A model generated the notes under the pieces. It made no database searches and was not told the DNA's origin. It saw only the letters and a program-made list of their open reading frames with translations. The translations under genes were made by a program, and so were the position numbers. From Acholoe squamosa (Eukaryota; Annelida; Polychaeta; Phyllodocida; Polynoidae), in the NCBI GenBank assembly GCA_949317995.1, contig OX439035.1, positions 81,903,959 to 81,967,958 of the forward strand: a stretch of DNA of 64,000 bases, written 5' to 3'. The first letter of the stretch is position 1. The number at the start of each line of letters is the position of its first letter. This document shows, in pieces, positions 51,498-64,000 of this stretch.

Positions 51498-54400
51498 TAC
51501 TACCAGGTACACTTTAGTACCAATAAGTTCATGTTCACTTTTAATATGAATGCTTTTATGAAATAAAATGTAATTGAAAATGATGTCATTTCTCTCTATA
51601 TTGTCTATATAGTTGTATATTATGTCAAATAGCTAAAGGGTCGTGGGGGGGGGGTCTATTTCCACAAAGATTTGTGAAGTTATTAGAATCAGTGCATTGC
51701 TACAGTAAACAGTGCTTTCATGTGGGTGGGGGGGGGAGTCCCGGTATTTCCAATATGGCCGCCGTGACGCAGTGTGACGTCACGCGGGATTCCTTTATGT
51801 TCACGGTAGTATGCATAAATCTGTGCAAATGGCACCTGGTGGCAAATACGAAACTGCCAATTATGACAATATTTGCTTATGTTCCTAACTTGTATAACAT
51901 AAGCCATCTTTGTCAACACTTATTAAAAGTGTGATACATTGGCATTCTACCCATTTTCATCGCTGGATTTCATCTTTCCTGTACCCATAGAAAAAAGGAA
52001 ATAGAAATATTTTAGTTCATTCAGGAATTTTTCGTTTCACCTGTGACGACCTACTTTTTGATTCCAAAATGTTTCTAATGATGATGAACTTTCAAGGCCG
52101 GCACAAGACCGGCCTCATGTCAGGGTCCTTAATAAGTGGACAGACTTGGCAACATATAATTTTTATGCTTTGTTACCGGTTCAAAATATCAAACATTTAT
52201 TAAGAGAAAATTTTGGTCAATTTTGAGCCAGCCAGACTACGGTATCTATATTTTTTTTTTACAGACTACGGTATATTGTCTACCTTTAATTATATATAAT
52301 CTGCTTTTAATTAACTTTTAATGCACCGTATATCATATCCAAATCAGAAATTGTTTTCAATGTGGGGAAACACATCCGATAACCTTTCCATTAGGCTAGC
52401 TTAAATTAGACCTGCCAACCGGTCCCTAGCCCTAGGCATATGATGTTAGGAGCTCTCTGAGCGGCAGACGGTGTGGAAAGCCCCACACTAGCTCAAATGG
52501 ACAATGTGAAGGTACCCTTGTTCCTTCCGGCTTGGTCCCGTTGTGATATCTAGGGCCGGTCTCTCATTGTACGCTTCAATTCTATCATCTCTACTACCAG
52601 GGGGGGGGTGGGGGTCACACTAATCGTAGTGTACCTTCCCATACCCTCACTAACTTGGGCGGGGTGGCAGATAATTCTTTACTATTTTCAAATATCGATA
52701 TTTTTAAGATAATTTTCTCGATGGATGGGTCCTATTCCCCCCCCCCCAATGTATGGCATATTCCAAGTTTTACACATGTATTTGTACATGTATCAACAAA
52801 CAGAAAACGAGAACACGAAAAGTTTATAAGACGTTCCATATATGTTTTATTGTTTAAATTAAGGTATTTAACGTAATATACGTTGCATATGATATGTCCA
52901 GGCATGTGTCCCATCCAAGCACATGTACCATTACACATTCCCACTTGTAGTCACACATAGAATGAATAATATCGCCCCTGGACAATGTCGTTGAACCATC
53001 AGAGGATGGCATATAACACTGGTCCAACAATTAACAGTAACAAGACATTGCACAGAAAAACTCATTTGGGTAGGATTGGACACCATATCACTGGTGGGGA
53101 ATATACACTGAAACAAACACACCTTCACACGTACAAACAAAACGAAAAATAAAACGAAAGTACACCATCCACAAGTCCCCGACACCACTTTGAGGAATAA
53201 AACAGCCAAATGACCCTTAAAATACACACACTTTCTTGAGTGTGGCTATCATTGCAAAGTGACGGAGGAGCATGCCATACAATGTGTTTTGACTCTGAAC
53301 TGTATATTTATGAAAAAAATAATATAACCTTTAAGGTTGCATGGCACGGCTTTGGATGAATAATAAATATCCTAAAATTTCAGATAAATATATTTTCCCA
53401 GGATAACTAGTTTTATTAGGCAGGCATGCTCCTCCCATAAGAATGCAAGGCGATAGGCTTTGTGTTAACTCGTGTTAAATCACCTCGACCATGTGTTCTG
53501 CAAATAAATCATTTTCCTCAAAGAATACCGCTATCACAAAAAAAGTGCTCTAATTGTTTCCCTTTGCAACATAGTTCCCCAGTATCCAATGCTACTTCTT
53601 GATCAACAAGAAGCCAGAAATCTGAGAATGTGAAATCTACAATTTACTATAGAAAATTTAGCAAATTCCTATAAATATGTGACATCGGGACTCTTTATAC
53701 GGGATTGTGTGTCAGATCCAGAGCTCCTGGGTTGTGCACCTATCATGGTCCGTGAATGCGAAACGAGTACATTTAGGTGAAGGTCCCTCATTTCTTAGTA
53801 TGTTACTTCCCATCTCCCTGTAAGCTTAAGTAACAAATGATGCGCCTTTTATAAAAGTTGACTATACCAGATAACCCCTTTACATGGCTCATGTGAAGTA
53901 AAGGAATGATTAGTTCAAGCTGTTGACAAATGGCAAGCCTCGCCCCACTGTAAAGGAAATAAATCCATTGCTCCTTAATACCCAGGAAAATAAAACCTTT
54001 TTGGAACTATCACTAAACACATTAAAGTAACCATTCAATCCTATACATCGTTGTTAAATCACATTTTATTTGCACTTATTTTCCTTTATCGACCACGGGT
54101 CCTTGTCAACATAACACAGATGCATGAGTTATCAACTTAAACAAAACCCACATGCTAGCATTTATAGCTCATATGTGAACAACTTCTGAAACATACACAT
54201 AGGCCTTTTAATGTAACGTGAAATAATTCAGTATCAATTATATGCCTTTAAATAAAATATGTACCAGCTCATGCGAGCATTTGAATTCAATAAATATTAA
54301 TAAAAAGGAAACAAAACAGGCAGATTACTCTGTGGACAGAGTACTGCACATAAAATGGACTATTCCTCAATAACTCACATGATTGTGTTGGATACAATCC

Positions 54401-54663
54401 ACTTCTTTTTTTATCAAAGGGTTCTTCCATACCCATGGCTCATTCATTACTTGACAATCATCCTTAAAATATATTCTGTATTTGCCCTATTCCCAACATA
54501 CTAAAGCATATCTTACATTTCAGACAGAAGTCTGATCCCCCAAAATCTATGATTTAACTACTATTATCTACCAAATCTCCTTAACCCTCTCTTTATACAG
54601 AAGCCTACCCTCCCTTTCTCGTTTCATCCTTCTGTTGTACTAGGGTTAATTGGAAGGCCAGGG
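51498..54663. other. TRIP11 3' flank, probably including its 3' UTR
   Basis: Repeat-poor AT-rich sequence. On the minus strand, aataaa occurs near 54065 and near 52845, either of which could end the TRIP11 transcript. At 51752-51790 there is a CRE-like tgacgtca and atggccgccgtgacgc, a promoter-like cluster with no gene assigned. Confidence 0.4.
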
Positions 54664-55059
54664 TCATTGTTGTTGGAGCACATCCTTCAGAATTACACTT
54701 GCTGGTGTTGACCGACCTGAACTGGCTGCACTGAGTCTGCCGGACGGCGGCGCCTTCGACGCCGGCTCCCTTGTCCCCAATGCGGCTGTTGTGGTCTCAC
54801 CAACTGAAGATACTATTGGTGAGAACATTGGCAGTGAACCAGCCATGGGCTTCATGAGGATGTGGGAGTCGGCGGGGGCGGGCGCAGCCTGGCCAGCAGG
54901 CACAGCACTAGCTGCAGGCATAGAGAAGGGGTTGAAGGCAGGCGGTTTATTACGCTGTTTCTCCTGCTGCTCTCGAGCCATAGCTTCTGCTGGTAGGCGC
55001 ATTGATGGCTGTGGCGAGGACTCCCTCTCTAAGAACTTGACAAACATCTCAGAGAAGGA
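54664..55059 (-). CDS. TRIP11: TRIP11 last exon
   Basis: [20 protein letters not shown] to ILKDVLQQQ, stop at 54664-54666. Pro/Ala/Ser-rich linker between two conserved ends, as in vertebrate TRIP11. Acceptor tatgttccag. Confidence 0.92.
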   Translation of the reverse strand, partial: SFSEMFVKFLERESSPQPSMRLPAEAMAREQQEKQRNKPPAFNPFSMPAASAVPAGQAAPAPADSHILMKPMAGSLPMFSPIVSSVGETTTAALGTREPASKAPPSGRLSAASSGRSTPASVILKDVLQQQ

Positions 55060-58000
55060 CTGGAACATACAAGCAAATGAGTATCAGATTAATTCTTAGG
55101 ATCCTCTTTTTTTTTTTTTGTTTTGTTTTATAGATGTAGGACATTTACCCCGGTGTATTACTTGAATGAAATTTGATAGCGCAAGTTCATTCAAAAACGG
55201 TATTTTCATCGATGTCTTACATGTACCAGTATAGCAATTTGTATGCACTGTGGCGTCTTGCAGCTCCCATAACCATACTACCGTACATCTTCTACACATT
55301 TATTTGGATTGGATTTTCTAGATATTAATTTGGTAAACGTGGGATATATAATTATATTTACATTGTAGATTAATTTACCTTGTCTAACGCTGTTGCTCGA
55401 TTCGGTGTGGTAGGTGGAGTTGCAACTGCCCCTACTGTCCTTCGGAACATGCCTTTCAGCCAACCTCCTTCCGCATTGGTTGCCCCGACCTAAATGATGA
55501 TACACATACATGGTTAAAAAGATTAAAGGACTGGTCCTTGTCGCTGTTTATCAAAATGTCATTCCAGCATATACAGGGACATGCCTGTGGCTACCAGATG
55601 GTTTCCTTAACTGAGTAGCAAACGCAGTTCATTATGGGCACATTATTTCAGAGGTATTTTTGTATATTTTTGTTATGTTCACACAAACTGTATTAAAAAC
55701 TACAGAAAAGTCATCCTAAGGAACTGTGAATTTGGTTATTCTCGTTAGTATAAAGCACTAAGTTACCTCGACCATCTCGTCATGTGAGAAGTTGAGAACT
55801 TTGCCCAGTAGAGTGAGAACCTCGTGTCGTTTGTTGCTGGCAGTGTGGAAGTAACCCAATATCAGGTTCTTGATGATTAACCTGTAGTAACAATTTAAAA
55901 GAATTTAGCATTTTGATTATAAAGAGATTCAACAGGGTTTATTGCCCGTTTTGTAGATTCTACCTGGTAGTTCATAATTCATACTCAGTAGAGATGTACA
56001 GACTATAAATTATATTTGAATGCTCTGCAGTGTATGTTAAGTGGTGCATTTGATTAAAACTTACTTATCAACTTTAGCCTCGCTTGATGTGTTCAACCGC
56101 TGGATCTCACCCTCTGCCTTTGTTAGTTCCTCTTCTCTCAGTAGGACTAGAAAAAAGATATAGAATAGTAATTCAGTATATCTATCCTGTTAGTACATAT
56201 GAGCATTCTGAAGGCAGAAAAAGTTAGATGAATCAAATCCTATCTTTAATTCAAAGCTAAGACGCAAACGCACAATGCATATTCAATGCAGATGTAGTGT
56301 TTGTTTTCGGAGCTCCTTTGTGGCCGTCGGTGGTGGCTGTGGCAGTGGTCGCAGTGATGGCTGTCGCCGTAGGTGTAGACTGGACGGTGGTCCCAACTGC
56401 ATCAATATCGAAAGGCTCCCCTCATGCAACCAGGCGATGACACTTAATCAGCTTTTCTATCTACCTCTTTCTATTATAAAAATCATAGCTATTACCCTAC
56501 ATCTCTCATGCCATCTTTGAAATCACCTCCTTGTATCCTAGATACAGTTTAAATAACTTGCAAGAACTAAGTCTGGCTATATCATATGGCTACTTTATGC
56601 ACATAAAACTTTCAAAAACAGCTATCTACTGATAATTAAAAATATCTATGTCATGTTATTCCTACTGATAGTCATGCCATACTTGACACAAATAGGTGCA
56701 AATATTTGCTTTCATTCTTTAGTACACTGTATTAAGAGTTAAATTGAAACAATCTACTTGATATTATTTCATCTTACCAATAATGCATGTGGCTTACATG
56801 GATTATTAATTACGACTATCACTTGACCCAATATACTTTTCTTTTGTATTATTGTAACCTACCGTTGACTAGAACTGGGAGATTGCAACTTAATTTTACA
56901 AGTAGATTTTAACAGTACTAATAAGATAGTAAACCTTGTGCTCCAAGAGTTTTCTGTCTCATTTCTATCCACCACCAGAGCGAGGGGCGGCTACTACGGG
57001 CACTTTGCTTGCTGTAAGAGGGTAGGTAGGTTTGGGGGGCGTTAGTCGTCAGTTGCACGCTGTCCAAGGGTATCACAAAAGGCACCGAGTGTCGGCTCCA
57101 TCAGTACCTGATGTAATACTCAGGGAGGGGCGGCTAGTTAGTCGGGCTTACATCTGGGGTAGGGGGTTAGTGCTATTAGTATGGACAATACTACCTGACC
57201 TCATTCTCCAATAGGCCAACTACCTTCTATTCACTTCTTTGCTTATTAATTAATTAATCAATTAATTAATTGTGACACACCAAGAGAGAGAACTACTATC
57301 TGTAATTTTGTTAAACTTGGATCATGCTAATCGATACCTTGAGGAATGTCCCATGCTCAATGCTGGTACGGGTATCTTTGATTATAGTTGAGAGGCTCAA
57401 TGATAATCGTATGTCATTTTCAGATGTTTCTGTCATACATTATCAGAGTCAATGACTACTTAAAGATGCTAATGTACATTAAAAGTACAAACTGAATTAT
57501 GTATAATTATCATTTAGCAAATCATGTCCTACTTAAGTTTTAGTAGAGGAGTCATTATCAAGAATCTATAAAAGACATTCCGTTACTATCTTATCGTAAA
57601 TATTATTCTTGGTTATGATTATCGACTCTTGCAATTCAAGAGACCATTATCTTGTTAAGATTATTTGAGGAATTAAGAGAACAATTAATACATTAATAAG
57701 TAATCTACTACCACCAAGACACAAGAAACGTGAGGAAATATAATGAGAATAATTCTACGTCATTAGACTAAGAAGCCTGCCACTAACACTTAACATGCAA
57801 AGAGTACAAAATGTAATAAGAATAGTTGTAATATGTATGAACACTACTTCTAATAAAAAGATCTGAAAGGAAGCCCAAGCAAGTCTTACGGTGCTCTACT
57901 TAGCTGTGCCTGCTAAGGTTGGGGGACTACAAGCGCGCCCATACCTTAGTTGTGCAGTTATGGTAAGATGGCGGTGCTGCATAGGACAGGCCACTGTCAT

Positions 58001-61000
58001 GCCGGTTAGTCTTGACGTTCGTATAACCTCAGCTAGTAACTGGAGACACAACAGGCTACTCGCTTTTACCAGCTGAGATTACGACAACGCCACAAGCGGA
58101 CAGCAAGCTAGGCCAGTCAAACCAAGGATCCATTGGTGGTAACTGGCAGCGGTCTCAAAACAGTTAACTAGAAAGCAGCGAGTGTTGAAGTGTGCTCCTT
58201 CCATGACAAGGACATAATAGCAAAGTAAGTCTTTTTGTTTCCTTTTGCAACAAAATCAAAATGATGCCTTCGATGACCAGCAGGAAGAAGTTACGCTAGT
58301 ACCAATTGCTGTTGATGCCGCTCTTGGTCTTGTCGCTGTTAATTTTGAGAAGTTTTTGAAGTCATGATGAAATTAATGGTGTGAGAATGGTGATCTGATG
58401 GAAGGAGAGTTAAGAGAAGGAGTGAACCACCACCTTATGAGTAGTCTACTAAAACTAGGATATACAACTACTTTTCAACTACAGCTATCTATAAAGGCAA
58501 GTTTGGGATAGAGAAGTTTCTGCAATGCACTCATTTCATTATCTGCAATAACTATCAGCTGGATTGTCAGAACAATCCCTTTGAAAACATGAGTTTGTTA
58601 GTGAGACGACCAAAGCACTATAAAATTAAAATCAACTAAATTCAACCATCTTTTCAAAGGTCAAATTCTTTGTCATGATTTACCTAACCCAATCATGCTG
58701 AGAATATAACACATATTCTGTTTATCAAACTTTAACAAAAGAACTAAACCTAACCCCAGTTTGTTCACTGACAAAACACCTATCAGTGCACCACATTCTC
58801 TTGGCATTCTAAGTAAGGTGTATTGTAGGTTATTTTTTACACATGCGCGGTGTCACACAACTTCAGCTAGTGCATATACATGAAGAATGGCGCCCACTGG
58901 TGCGTAGTAGGGGGAGCATGCAGCCTCTTGGAGGGTGTGGTGTTCCCTTGTTGATTGCCGCCACACGTGTTGGCACTGATGCCTAAGGGGTTTGTCCGCT
59001 TCCAGCGGCGCCGTCCTCAGGTGTAGCTATCACCTAGCACTGCATGCCAACACAAGCACACTGACAAGCTCAAGCCTGCGCTGCAACGCAATATCAGGTG
59101 GCATCCTGATGTCGACTGAAAAGCTCAGAATTACCAGCTGATATTTAGCCGCAACGCACATCGCCATGACGACAGCATTCACAGCCACCACAGTCACCAT
59201 GGTTACAACATCTTCATCACAAGCGGACGCAAAAGAATAAATACCATGCCATGCACAAATCCAAACCAAACGTGCAAAGTTATAAATGATAACAATGACA
59301 GTAGTAAAATAATATCCGACAGTGTGGTCAAAATAAGAGGATGCTGACATCTCCTATAGAGGTAAGTTATCTACCTCCTTGTCGACTCCAAAAGACAATT
59401 AAAAAATATTTGCAAGACAAAATTAAACAAATGGAGGGAAAAGAAAACAAGGAAATACGAGTGGGTGGCGGCTTAAAGAAAATGCAGGCGTTAGTATGAC
59501 TGAAATAAAGCTGCAGTAGCAGATGCAAACAGTGCTGGGTTAAGATGGGTGCGGGTGAAACATGTGCAGGGTGAAAAAGAAAAACAGGGGCATGGCCCTT
59601 GCTCCCGACATACTGGCCGCTCAGTTAGTGATATTTATCCAACCCCTGCTAGCCAATTCGAGACTTAATTCACTCTGAATTACCAGCTGAGATTAAATAA
59701 CTACCCAAAATTGTGTTAGCAGGTTAGTGGAGAACCAAAAAGATTAGGGATCAAGGGTGTTTACTAGGCGCTCCCAAGAGAGGCAAACAGAGGTGTTTTG
59801 AATGGCAGGTTTCGAGACTGAATTTTGGGATGATCTGACTTGAAAGATTTTGGAGGTCAGAACAGGGGAGGAACAAAAGGGTATTAGGTCACAGAGTATA
59901 TCCAACTATACTGGGGATATCTCCTTGGTGATTGTTGAGAGATTGGCCGTTTCGTAGGTCGTAGCTTTTAGCGATGAGTGTGCCAGTCGGTTCCGGGGTC
60001 TCTGGTGAGGCCCAGTTTCGGATGATGGGCACAAGTTGTCGAAGCAATAAGCAGGAACACTGTGAACAGACAGCATGACAACTTGCTGCCCGCTCCAGGG
60101 CTGGGTGGGTCACATGAAGCAGCAGCAGTGGAATGTAGCAAACGGCCAAATCACAAATGCTCAAAGCTAACACTCGCAGGTTCACCAGACATTTAACAAG
60201 TGGTTTCTGCTTTTATATTAAAAACATATGTAAATAAAAAAAAAACCAACCATCTGCAACTCCTAACATCAAATTATATGTTGTTCAACGAAAATACTAC
60301 ACTTGCCTAACATTAGTTTTATAACCATCTAACATTAGTGATCCCAAATCTAAAATCCTCACACCCCTTCCTACCAGCTACATGACAAAGAAGTCCAAAC
60401 TGGGTAATGGCAAGTGGATAACCTCTGCAAAATGATAACTGCAGACTCAAATTAGCTTACACTCTAGCTATAGAAATCATACACAAGCAAACGTTACATA
60501 ACACTACCCATGCAGTGCATAATGCTACCTGACAATAACAGCAATGTCAGTATTTTCATCTTTTAAATTACTCACATTTGTTCAAAAGGAAAAAAGCGGG
60601 TGTTAATGAAACGGTTCAGTATTATCATGTAAGTAATGCACACGTTAGCAGTAAAAAAGCCTTGCTTGGACCTTAAAACAAAAGCTCAAACAGGAAAGAC
60701 ACACTTTAACTTCATCTATTGTACCTTCTTCCTTTAATGCCACCATTGCTTCCTCCTTACGATCTAACTGTTCGCTAAGACGCTGTGCAGCTTCAAGGGC
60801 ATCAGTTGTTTCATCAACACGGACCTAAGAAACAGAATTATGATATTATCAACACTACAATGAATTCGTTCTTTTATTTCTTCTAAACGGGAAAGGAATA
60901 ATGATAACAATTTTGCAAAGTACATTTACATGAATAAAGTGAGGGCGTGATTTAAATCAAGATACTTACAAAGAAACATTGATGTGTCAAATACTAGTAT

Positions 61001-64000
61001 AAAGTGTCAAGGTTACAAAAAAGTCTGTGCCCTACCTGCAAAGTTCTGTTCTGTTCCTCCACCTCAGCAAGCTGTTGAGACTTTGTGGCCAGTTCGCGCT
61101 GGTACCGCTCAGTCTCCACACTCTGCTGCTCTTCACGCTCTGAAATACAGAATACCAGCTTAGGTTAAAGCACATGCTCAATGTATAACCGATTAAAACT
61201 TTTTCACATGCGATTAACTTCGACAAATTAATGTAGATCCCCACATTCTATTTTTTTTCAATAAAACTCAGTCAGAAGGCTTTGGCAATTTATGCATCTC
61301 ATGGATGATTTTGATATGGGCCTACCTTTCTGGAACTGTTCCAGTACCATCTGAAGGTTGGTGAGTGATGCGGCATATTGACTCGCTGTGTCGCTTGCCG
61401 CTGATAGCTGTAGGAGGGCGTGGTCTCGCTGCTCAGCAATCACCGTGAGCTGCTCCTGTAAACTCTCCACCTGCCGTGTTGCCTCAACGCTGCAAATCAA
61501 CATATCAAATTTAGTACTCAGTACATATAAAGAAAAAATACAAGATACTGAATTGCGATCATATGAGGACCTATTCTAAATCAAAAGTACTCGTTAGTTT
61601 ATCATATGTCATATAACTTGACCAAAAATCCTAAGCAGAATGAATACTGACCTATAGTTTTGTACAGCATTGGAGGAGTGAACTGCATGCTCTTCAGCAG
61701 ATGCAAGCCTGTTTCTTAATGCCTTTTCTCGCTCCTCAGCTGCTAATGCCTCCTGTGTGTAGCCTTCCTCTATCGTTAACAGATGGGAACGTAGTCGCTC
61801 CAGTTCACGTTGCAGTTTCTGTTCCCGCTCTGCCACAAGGTTACCCTTGAAGAATTGAAAGATACCCAGGTTATAGATACTAACAAAGTTCAATACGAAC
61901 TGTTTATCCTCAGATATACTCTTGGATAAATCTATGCTGCTAAAATATTCTAGATTTTCCTATAAATTAACCTTTAAATTCCTAAACGTCAAGTACGTTT
62001 GCAATATTTACAAGAAGCTATGCCATTCTAGTCCTTTATGATTCGGAGTCTCAGGAATTATAGGGTCATATCACCATTAGTAATGCCATTAATCAGCCAT
62101 TATGAGACCTTAGACCCCCCCCCGAAAGACCAAGCCATGTCATGACATTATATATGTGGGTTTTGTAGAGGGGTTGGTGATCTCACCTGTTGTTTTATGG
62201 CTGTGTTGTCGGCCTGGACAGCTTGCAGTGAAGCGTACGCCTGGTCACGCTCAGCCTGTAGCACCTGGGCAGCCTTCTGCATGGCCTCTGTGTCAGCAAG
62301 CATTTGCTCCACCTCACCTTTCTCTGCACCCACCTCTCTCACAGCTGCTGTTAGTGTGGCAGTCTTTTCACGCATAGCATTCATCTCCAAGTCCCGCTCT
62401 CCAATGGCTGCACTAAGCCGGGCATTGGCCTCGGCAAGTTGAGTCCGCTCTGACAGAATGCCCTCCATTCGGTCCATTGCATTATCACGTTCCAGCTTGA
62501 GGTCATTGAGCTCTGTCTGCAGGCCGCGGGCTTGGAATGTCATATTGTCTATCTGTTTACGCAGAGACGAGAGGTCCATATCCTTCTTTCGCATCTGTTC
62601 ATGGGCCTCGCGTACACGAGCATTGGCTTCACTGATAGCCTGATTACGTGCGTTGATGACAGACTCCTTGTCTTTGACCACTTGTTCCTTTACTGACAAG
62701 TTGCGTTTGATCTCTGTGATTTCCCGGTCTCGTTCTTGTAAGGCGAGTCGTAGTTGGTGTATCTGCTCAGTCACTTGTGTGATCTCCTCCTTCTTTTGTT
62801 GTACAAGATTGTTCAGGTGAGATATGTGTTGTTGGTATTGTGCATCATTTGTATCACTGTCCTCAGATACCTCCTGATCAGCTGTGCCATTCTCTTCTGT
62901 TGTTTTAGTTTTTGGAGACGGCAAGGGCGGTGGCTCTTGGACCTGTTTTTGAACTTGCTGTGCTTGCCTGTGGAGCATCTCCTTATATTTGCTGTCCACT
63001 TCTGTGAACTTTTGCTTGTAATTGAGTAGCTCGTTCTGTATCTTGAGAAGTGCTTGCTGTTTGTCCTCATATTGCTGTTGTAAACTAGTAAAGTCTTCTT
63101 CAAGCTTCTCATGTTTATTGGAAAGGTTCATTAGTCTTTGGATTTCATTATGGTAAGCTACACTTTCTTGGTGTTTTTGATTAAGAGCAACGATGATTTG
63201 TTCTCTCTCTTTCTGATATAACTCTAATTGTCTCATAAGGTTCTCACGTTCCTGTAGAATGGTCGTCAGTTGTGCTCCACCCTCTGGGTTCTGTTGCATG
63301 ACCTGCAGCAAAGTCTGGTTTTTCTGAGTGAGCGACTCAATCTCTAAGTCCTTATCACGTATCACCATTGACAGGTTCTTAATCGCCTCTCGCGTCATAT
63401 CAGAATTTGGATCGCCCTTCTTTGGTGAACCCTGGCTTTTAAGCAACTCTTGGTTATCCTTCTGAAGCTTTGATAACGCAGTTTTCTCTGCTGAGATGAC
63501 ATTCATTAGTTTGTGGACCTCACTCTTCAGATTGCTGCATTCTCTGGTTTTATCGTTCAACACTGACATAATTTGTTCTTTTTCCATTTGGAGTCCCTTC
63601 AGTTCATTCTGAAGTTTATGGACATCAACAAGAGAGCGATTTCCATGAAGCTGGAAAGATCTTTCCTCTAAAAGTTTTAGCAATGATTGGTTGTTGTTTC
63701 TTAGTTCTCGGATAACATCATCTTTTTGAGTTATTAGTCTGCTCATGTCTTCTCGATCTTCAGATGTGGGAATTACATCACGGTTATTCACATGATTTGC
63801 ACTTTCTTTCTTTACATCAACTGTCTCAACATGCCCATTCGACTCACTCTTCAAAAGCTTTAAGCTTTCTATAGCCTCACTTAAATCCTTATCTTTATTG
63901 TTAATAGTCAACTCCAGATCCTGGATCTTTTCTGTGAAAGTGTCAGTTTCTTGGGAGTATTTCAACCGCTCATTTTCAAACATAGTAGTTTTATCAGTCA
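54664..64000 (-). CDS. TRIP11: TRIP11 / GMAP-210 golgin, C-terminal ~1025 codons (9 exons, 5' end outside window)
   Basis: A cis-Golgi tethering golgin. Exons (minus): 62187-64000+, 61652-61845, 61326-61489, 61036-61139, 60725-60824, 56065-56146, 55767-55881, 55379-55489, 54664-55059; all phases join. The first exon is continuous coiled coil rich in E/Q/L heptads. Then come [17 protein letters not shown] and the GRAB domain, [20 protein letters not shown] with [20 protein letters not shown], which in vertebrates binds Arf1-GTP and anchors the protein at the cis-Golgi. The tail has [21 protein letters not shown] and a final ILKDVLQQQ, all at places equivalent to human TRIP11. The family also binds IFT20 for ciliary traffic. 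A 4.6 kb intron separates the coil from the GRAB exons. The human protein is ~1980 aa, so about half is here. Confidence 0.92.
55379..55489 (-). CDS. TRIP11: TRIP11 exon after GRAB
   Basis: [20 protein letters not shown] to NRATALDK; 111 bp, phase 0 to 0; acceptor catcatttag, donor gtaaat. Confidence 0.88.
55767..55881 (-). CDS. TRIP11: TRIP11 exon, GRAB domain core
   Basis: [20 protein letters not shown] and [18 protein letters not shown]; acceptor ttactacag, donor gtaact. The GYFHT and KRHEVL motifs correspond to the Arf1-binding GRAB signature. Confidence 0.92.
56065..56146 (-). CDS. TRIP11: TRIP11 exon, start of GRAB domain
   Basis: [20 protein letters not shown] then SEAKVDK; acceptor tttttctag, donor gtaagt splitting the Lys codon. 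82 bp. Confidence 0.88.
56147..60724. other. TRIP11 4.6-kb intron
   Basis: No exon is required by the phases and none was convincing. The phrase taccagctgagatta recurs at ~58068, ~59127 (variant) and ~59683, and the edges of these segments are CpG-richer than the rest, suggesting one dispersed repeat. A ttaattaattaatcaattaa microsatellite lies at 57247. ORFs here have no features. Confidence 0.5.
60725..60824 (-). CDS. TRIP11: TRIP11 exon, coil end before the long intron
   Basis: [20 protein letters not shown] then [13 protein letters not shown]; acceptor tgtttcttag, donor gtacaa. 100 bp, ends in phase 1. Confidence 0.85.
61036..61139 (-). CDS. TRIP11: TRIP11 exon, coiled coil
   Basis: [20 protein letters not shown] to EEQNRTLQ; acceptor tgtatttcag, donor gtaggg. 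104 bp, ends in phase 0. Confidence 0.85.
61326..61489 (-). CDS. TRIP11: TRIP11 exon, coiled coil
   Basis: [20 protein letters not shown] to MVLEQFQK; acceptor tgatttgcag, donor gtaggc. 164 bp, phase 2 to 1. Confidence 0.88.
61652..61845 (-). CDS. TRIP11: TRIP11 exon, coiled coil
   Basis: Starts [20 protein letters not shown] after acceptor caattcttcaag; ends NAVQNY plus two bases; donor gtcagt. 194 bp. Confidence 0.88.
62187..64000 (-). CDS. TRIP11: TRIP11 long coiled-coil exon (continues past window)
   Basis: Open to the window edge upstream of ATG 63983 (TDKTTM...), so that Met is internal. About 604 codons of coiled coil with breaks at a Pro-rich stretch ([18 protein letters not shown], ~62880-62940). 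Donor g|gtgagatc. Phase 0 at its end. Confidence 0.9.

Noticed and set aside
54650-55099. 149-residue plus-strand ORF opposite the last TRIP11 exon
   Set aside because: GC-rich antisense shadow; the minus frame matches TRIP11 at both ends and is splice-bounded.
59030-59350. 106-residue minus-strand ORF with membrane-like segments in the TRIP11 intron
   Set aside because: Flanking TRIP11 exons are in phase without it; it lies in a repeat-containing segment and has no supporting splice pair.
61388-63029. Several plus-strand ORFs opposite TRIP11
   Set aside because: Antisense shadows of the Leu/Glu/Gln-rich coiled-coil frame.
62148-63983. Start of a gene at the 63983 ATG
   Set aside because: The frame stays open to the window edge and the protein is the middle of a longer golgin; this Met is internal.

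Overview
The window is animal nuclear DNA. It has spliced genes with GT-AG introns, a golgin gene with a metazoan GRAB domain, I-like LINEs, a Ty3/Gypsy relic, tRNA-derived SINEs and dozens of short inverted-repeat DNA transposons. Long poly-G/C runs, SINE tails in (CAAT)n and (AAAC)n, and the LINE type suggest a marine invertebrate (lophotrochozoan or basal deuterostome). I cannot name the species. There are no prokaryotic operons, CRISPR arrays or rRNA.

Three host genes could be assembled, plus a possible fourth. (1) At the right end, minus strand, 54664 to the window edge: the C-terminal ~1025 codons of TRIP11/GMAP-210 in nine phase-consistent exons, including the GRAB (Arf1-binding) domain. 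(2) Centre, plus strand, 33957-46373: a six-exon, 412-residue leucine-rich-repeat protein with an LRRC58-like cysteine tail. Its 12.4 kb locus is mostly introns full of transposons, and an uORF precedes the start codon. (3) Minus strand, 29115-29924: a three-exon, 82-residue single-pass membrane protein that I do not recognise. (4) At the left end, minus strand, two exon-like pieces (7041-7124 and 589-678) that may belong to one gene running off the window.

The rest is transposon archaeology. 1-15 kb: hAT-like elements with 6-bp target duplications, PIF/Harbinger-like elements with TTA/TAA duplications, TA-flanked palindromic elements, and a minisatellite trapped inside an inverted-repeat element. 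15.2-24.5 kb: a dead Ty3/Gypsy element (gag, protease, RT, RNase H, integrase remnants) split by a 5.1 kb antisense I-like LINE, a 305-bp retroinsertion with a perfect 13-bp duplication, and tiny (42-56 bp) retroinsertions of one family. 24.5-28 kb: tRNA-derived SINEs and hairpins. 28-52 kb: repeats in and around the genes.

The most interesting material is not a single protein system. First, there are several families of TA-flanked palindromic elements in which one short motif is reiterated many times in both orientations (tataaggcgcacc, tataagtcgaccc, cataagccgg, gcgcgaaaat, taacacttagcagtt, aataagcgcacc). Second, this one window contains both filled and empty copies for several transposons, so termini and target duplications can be read directly. 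Third, there is a set of ultra-short target-primed insertions. Fourth, there is the unrecognised 82-residue gene. No sequence search was possible, so family names rest on motifs, termini and target duplications visible here.
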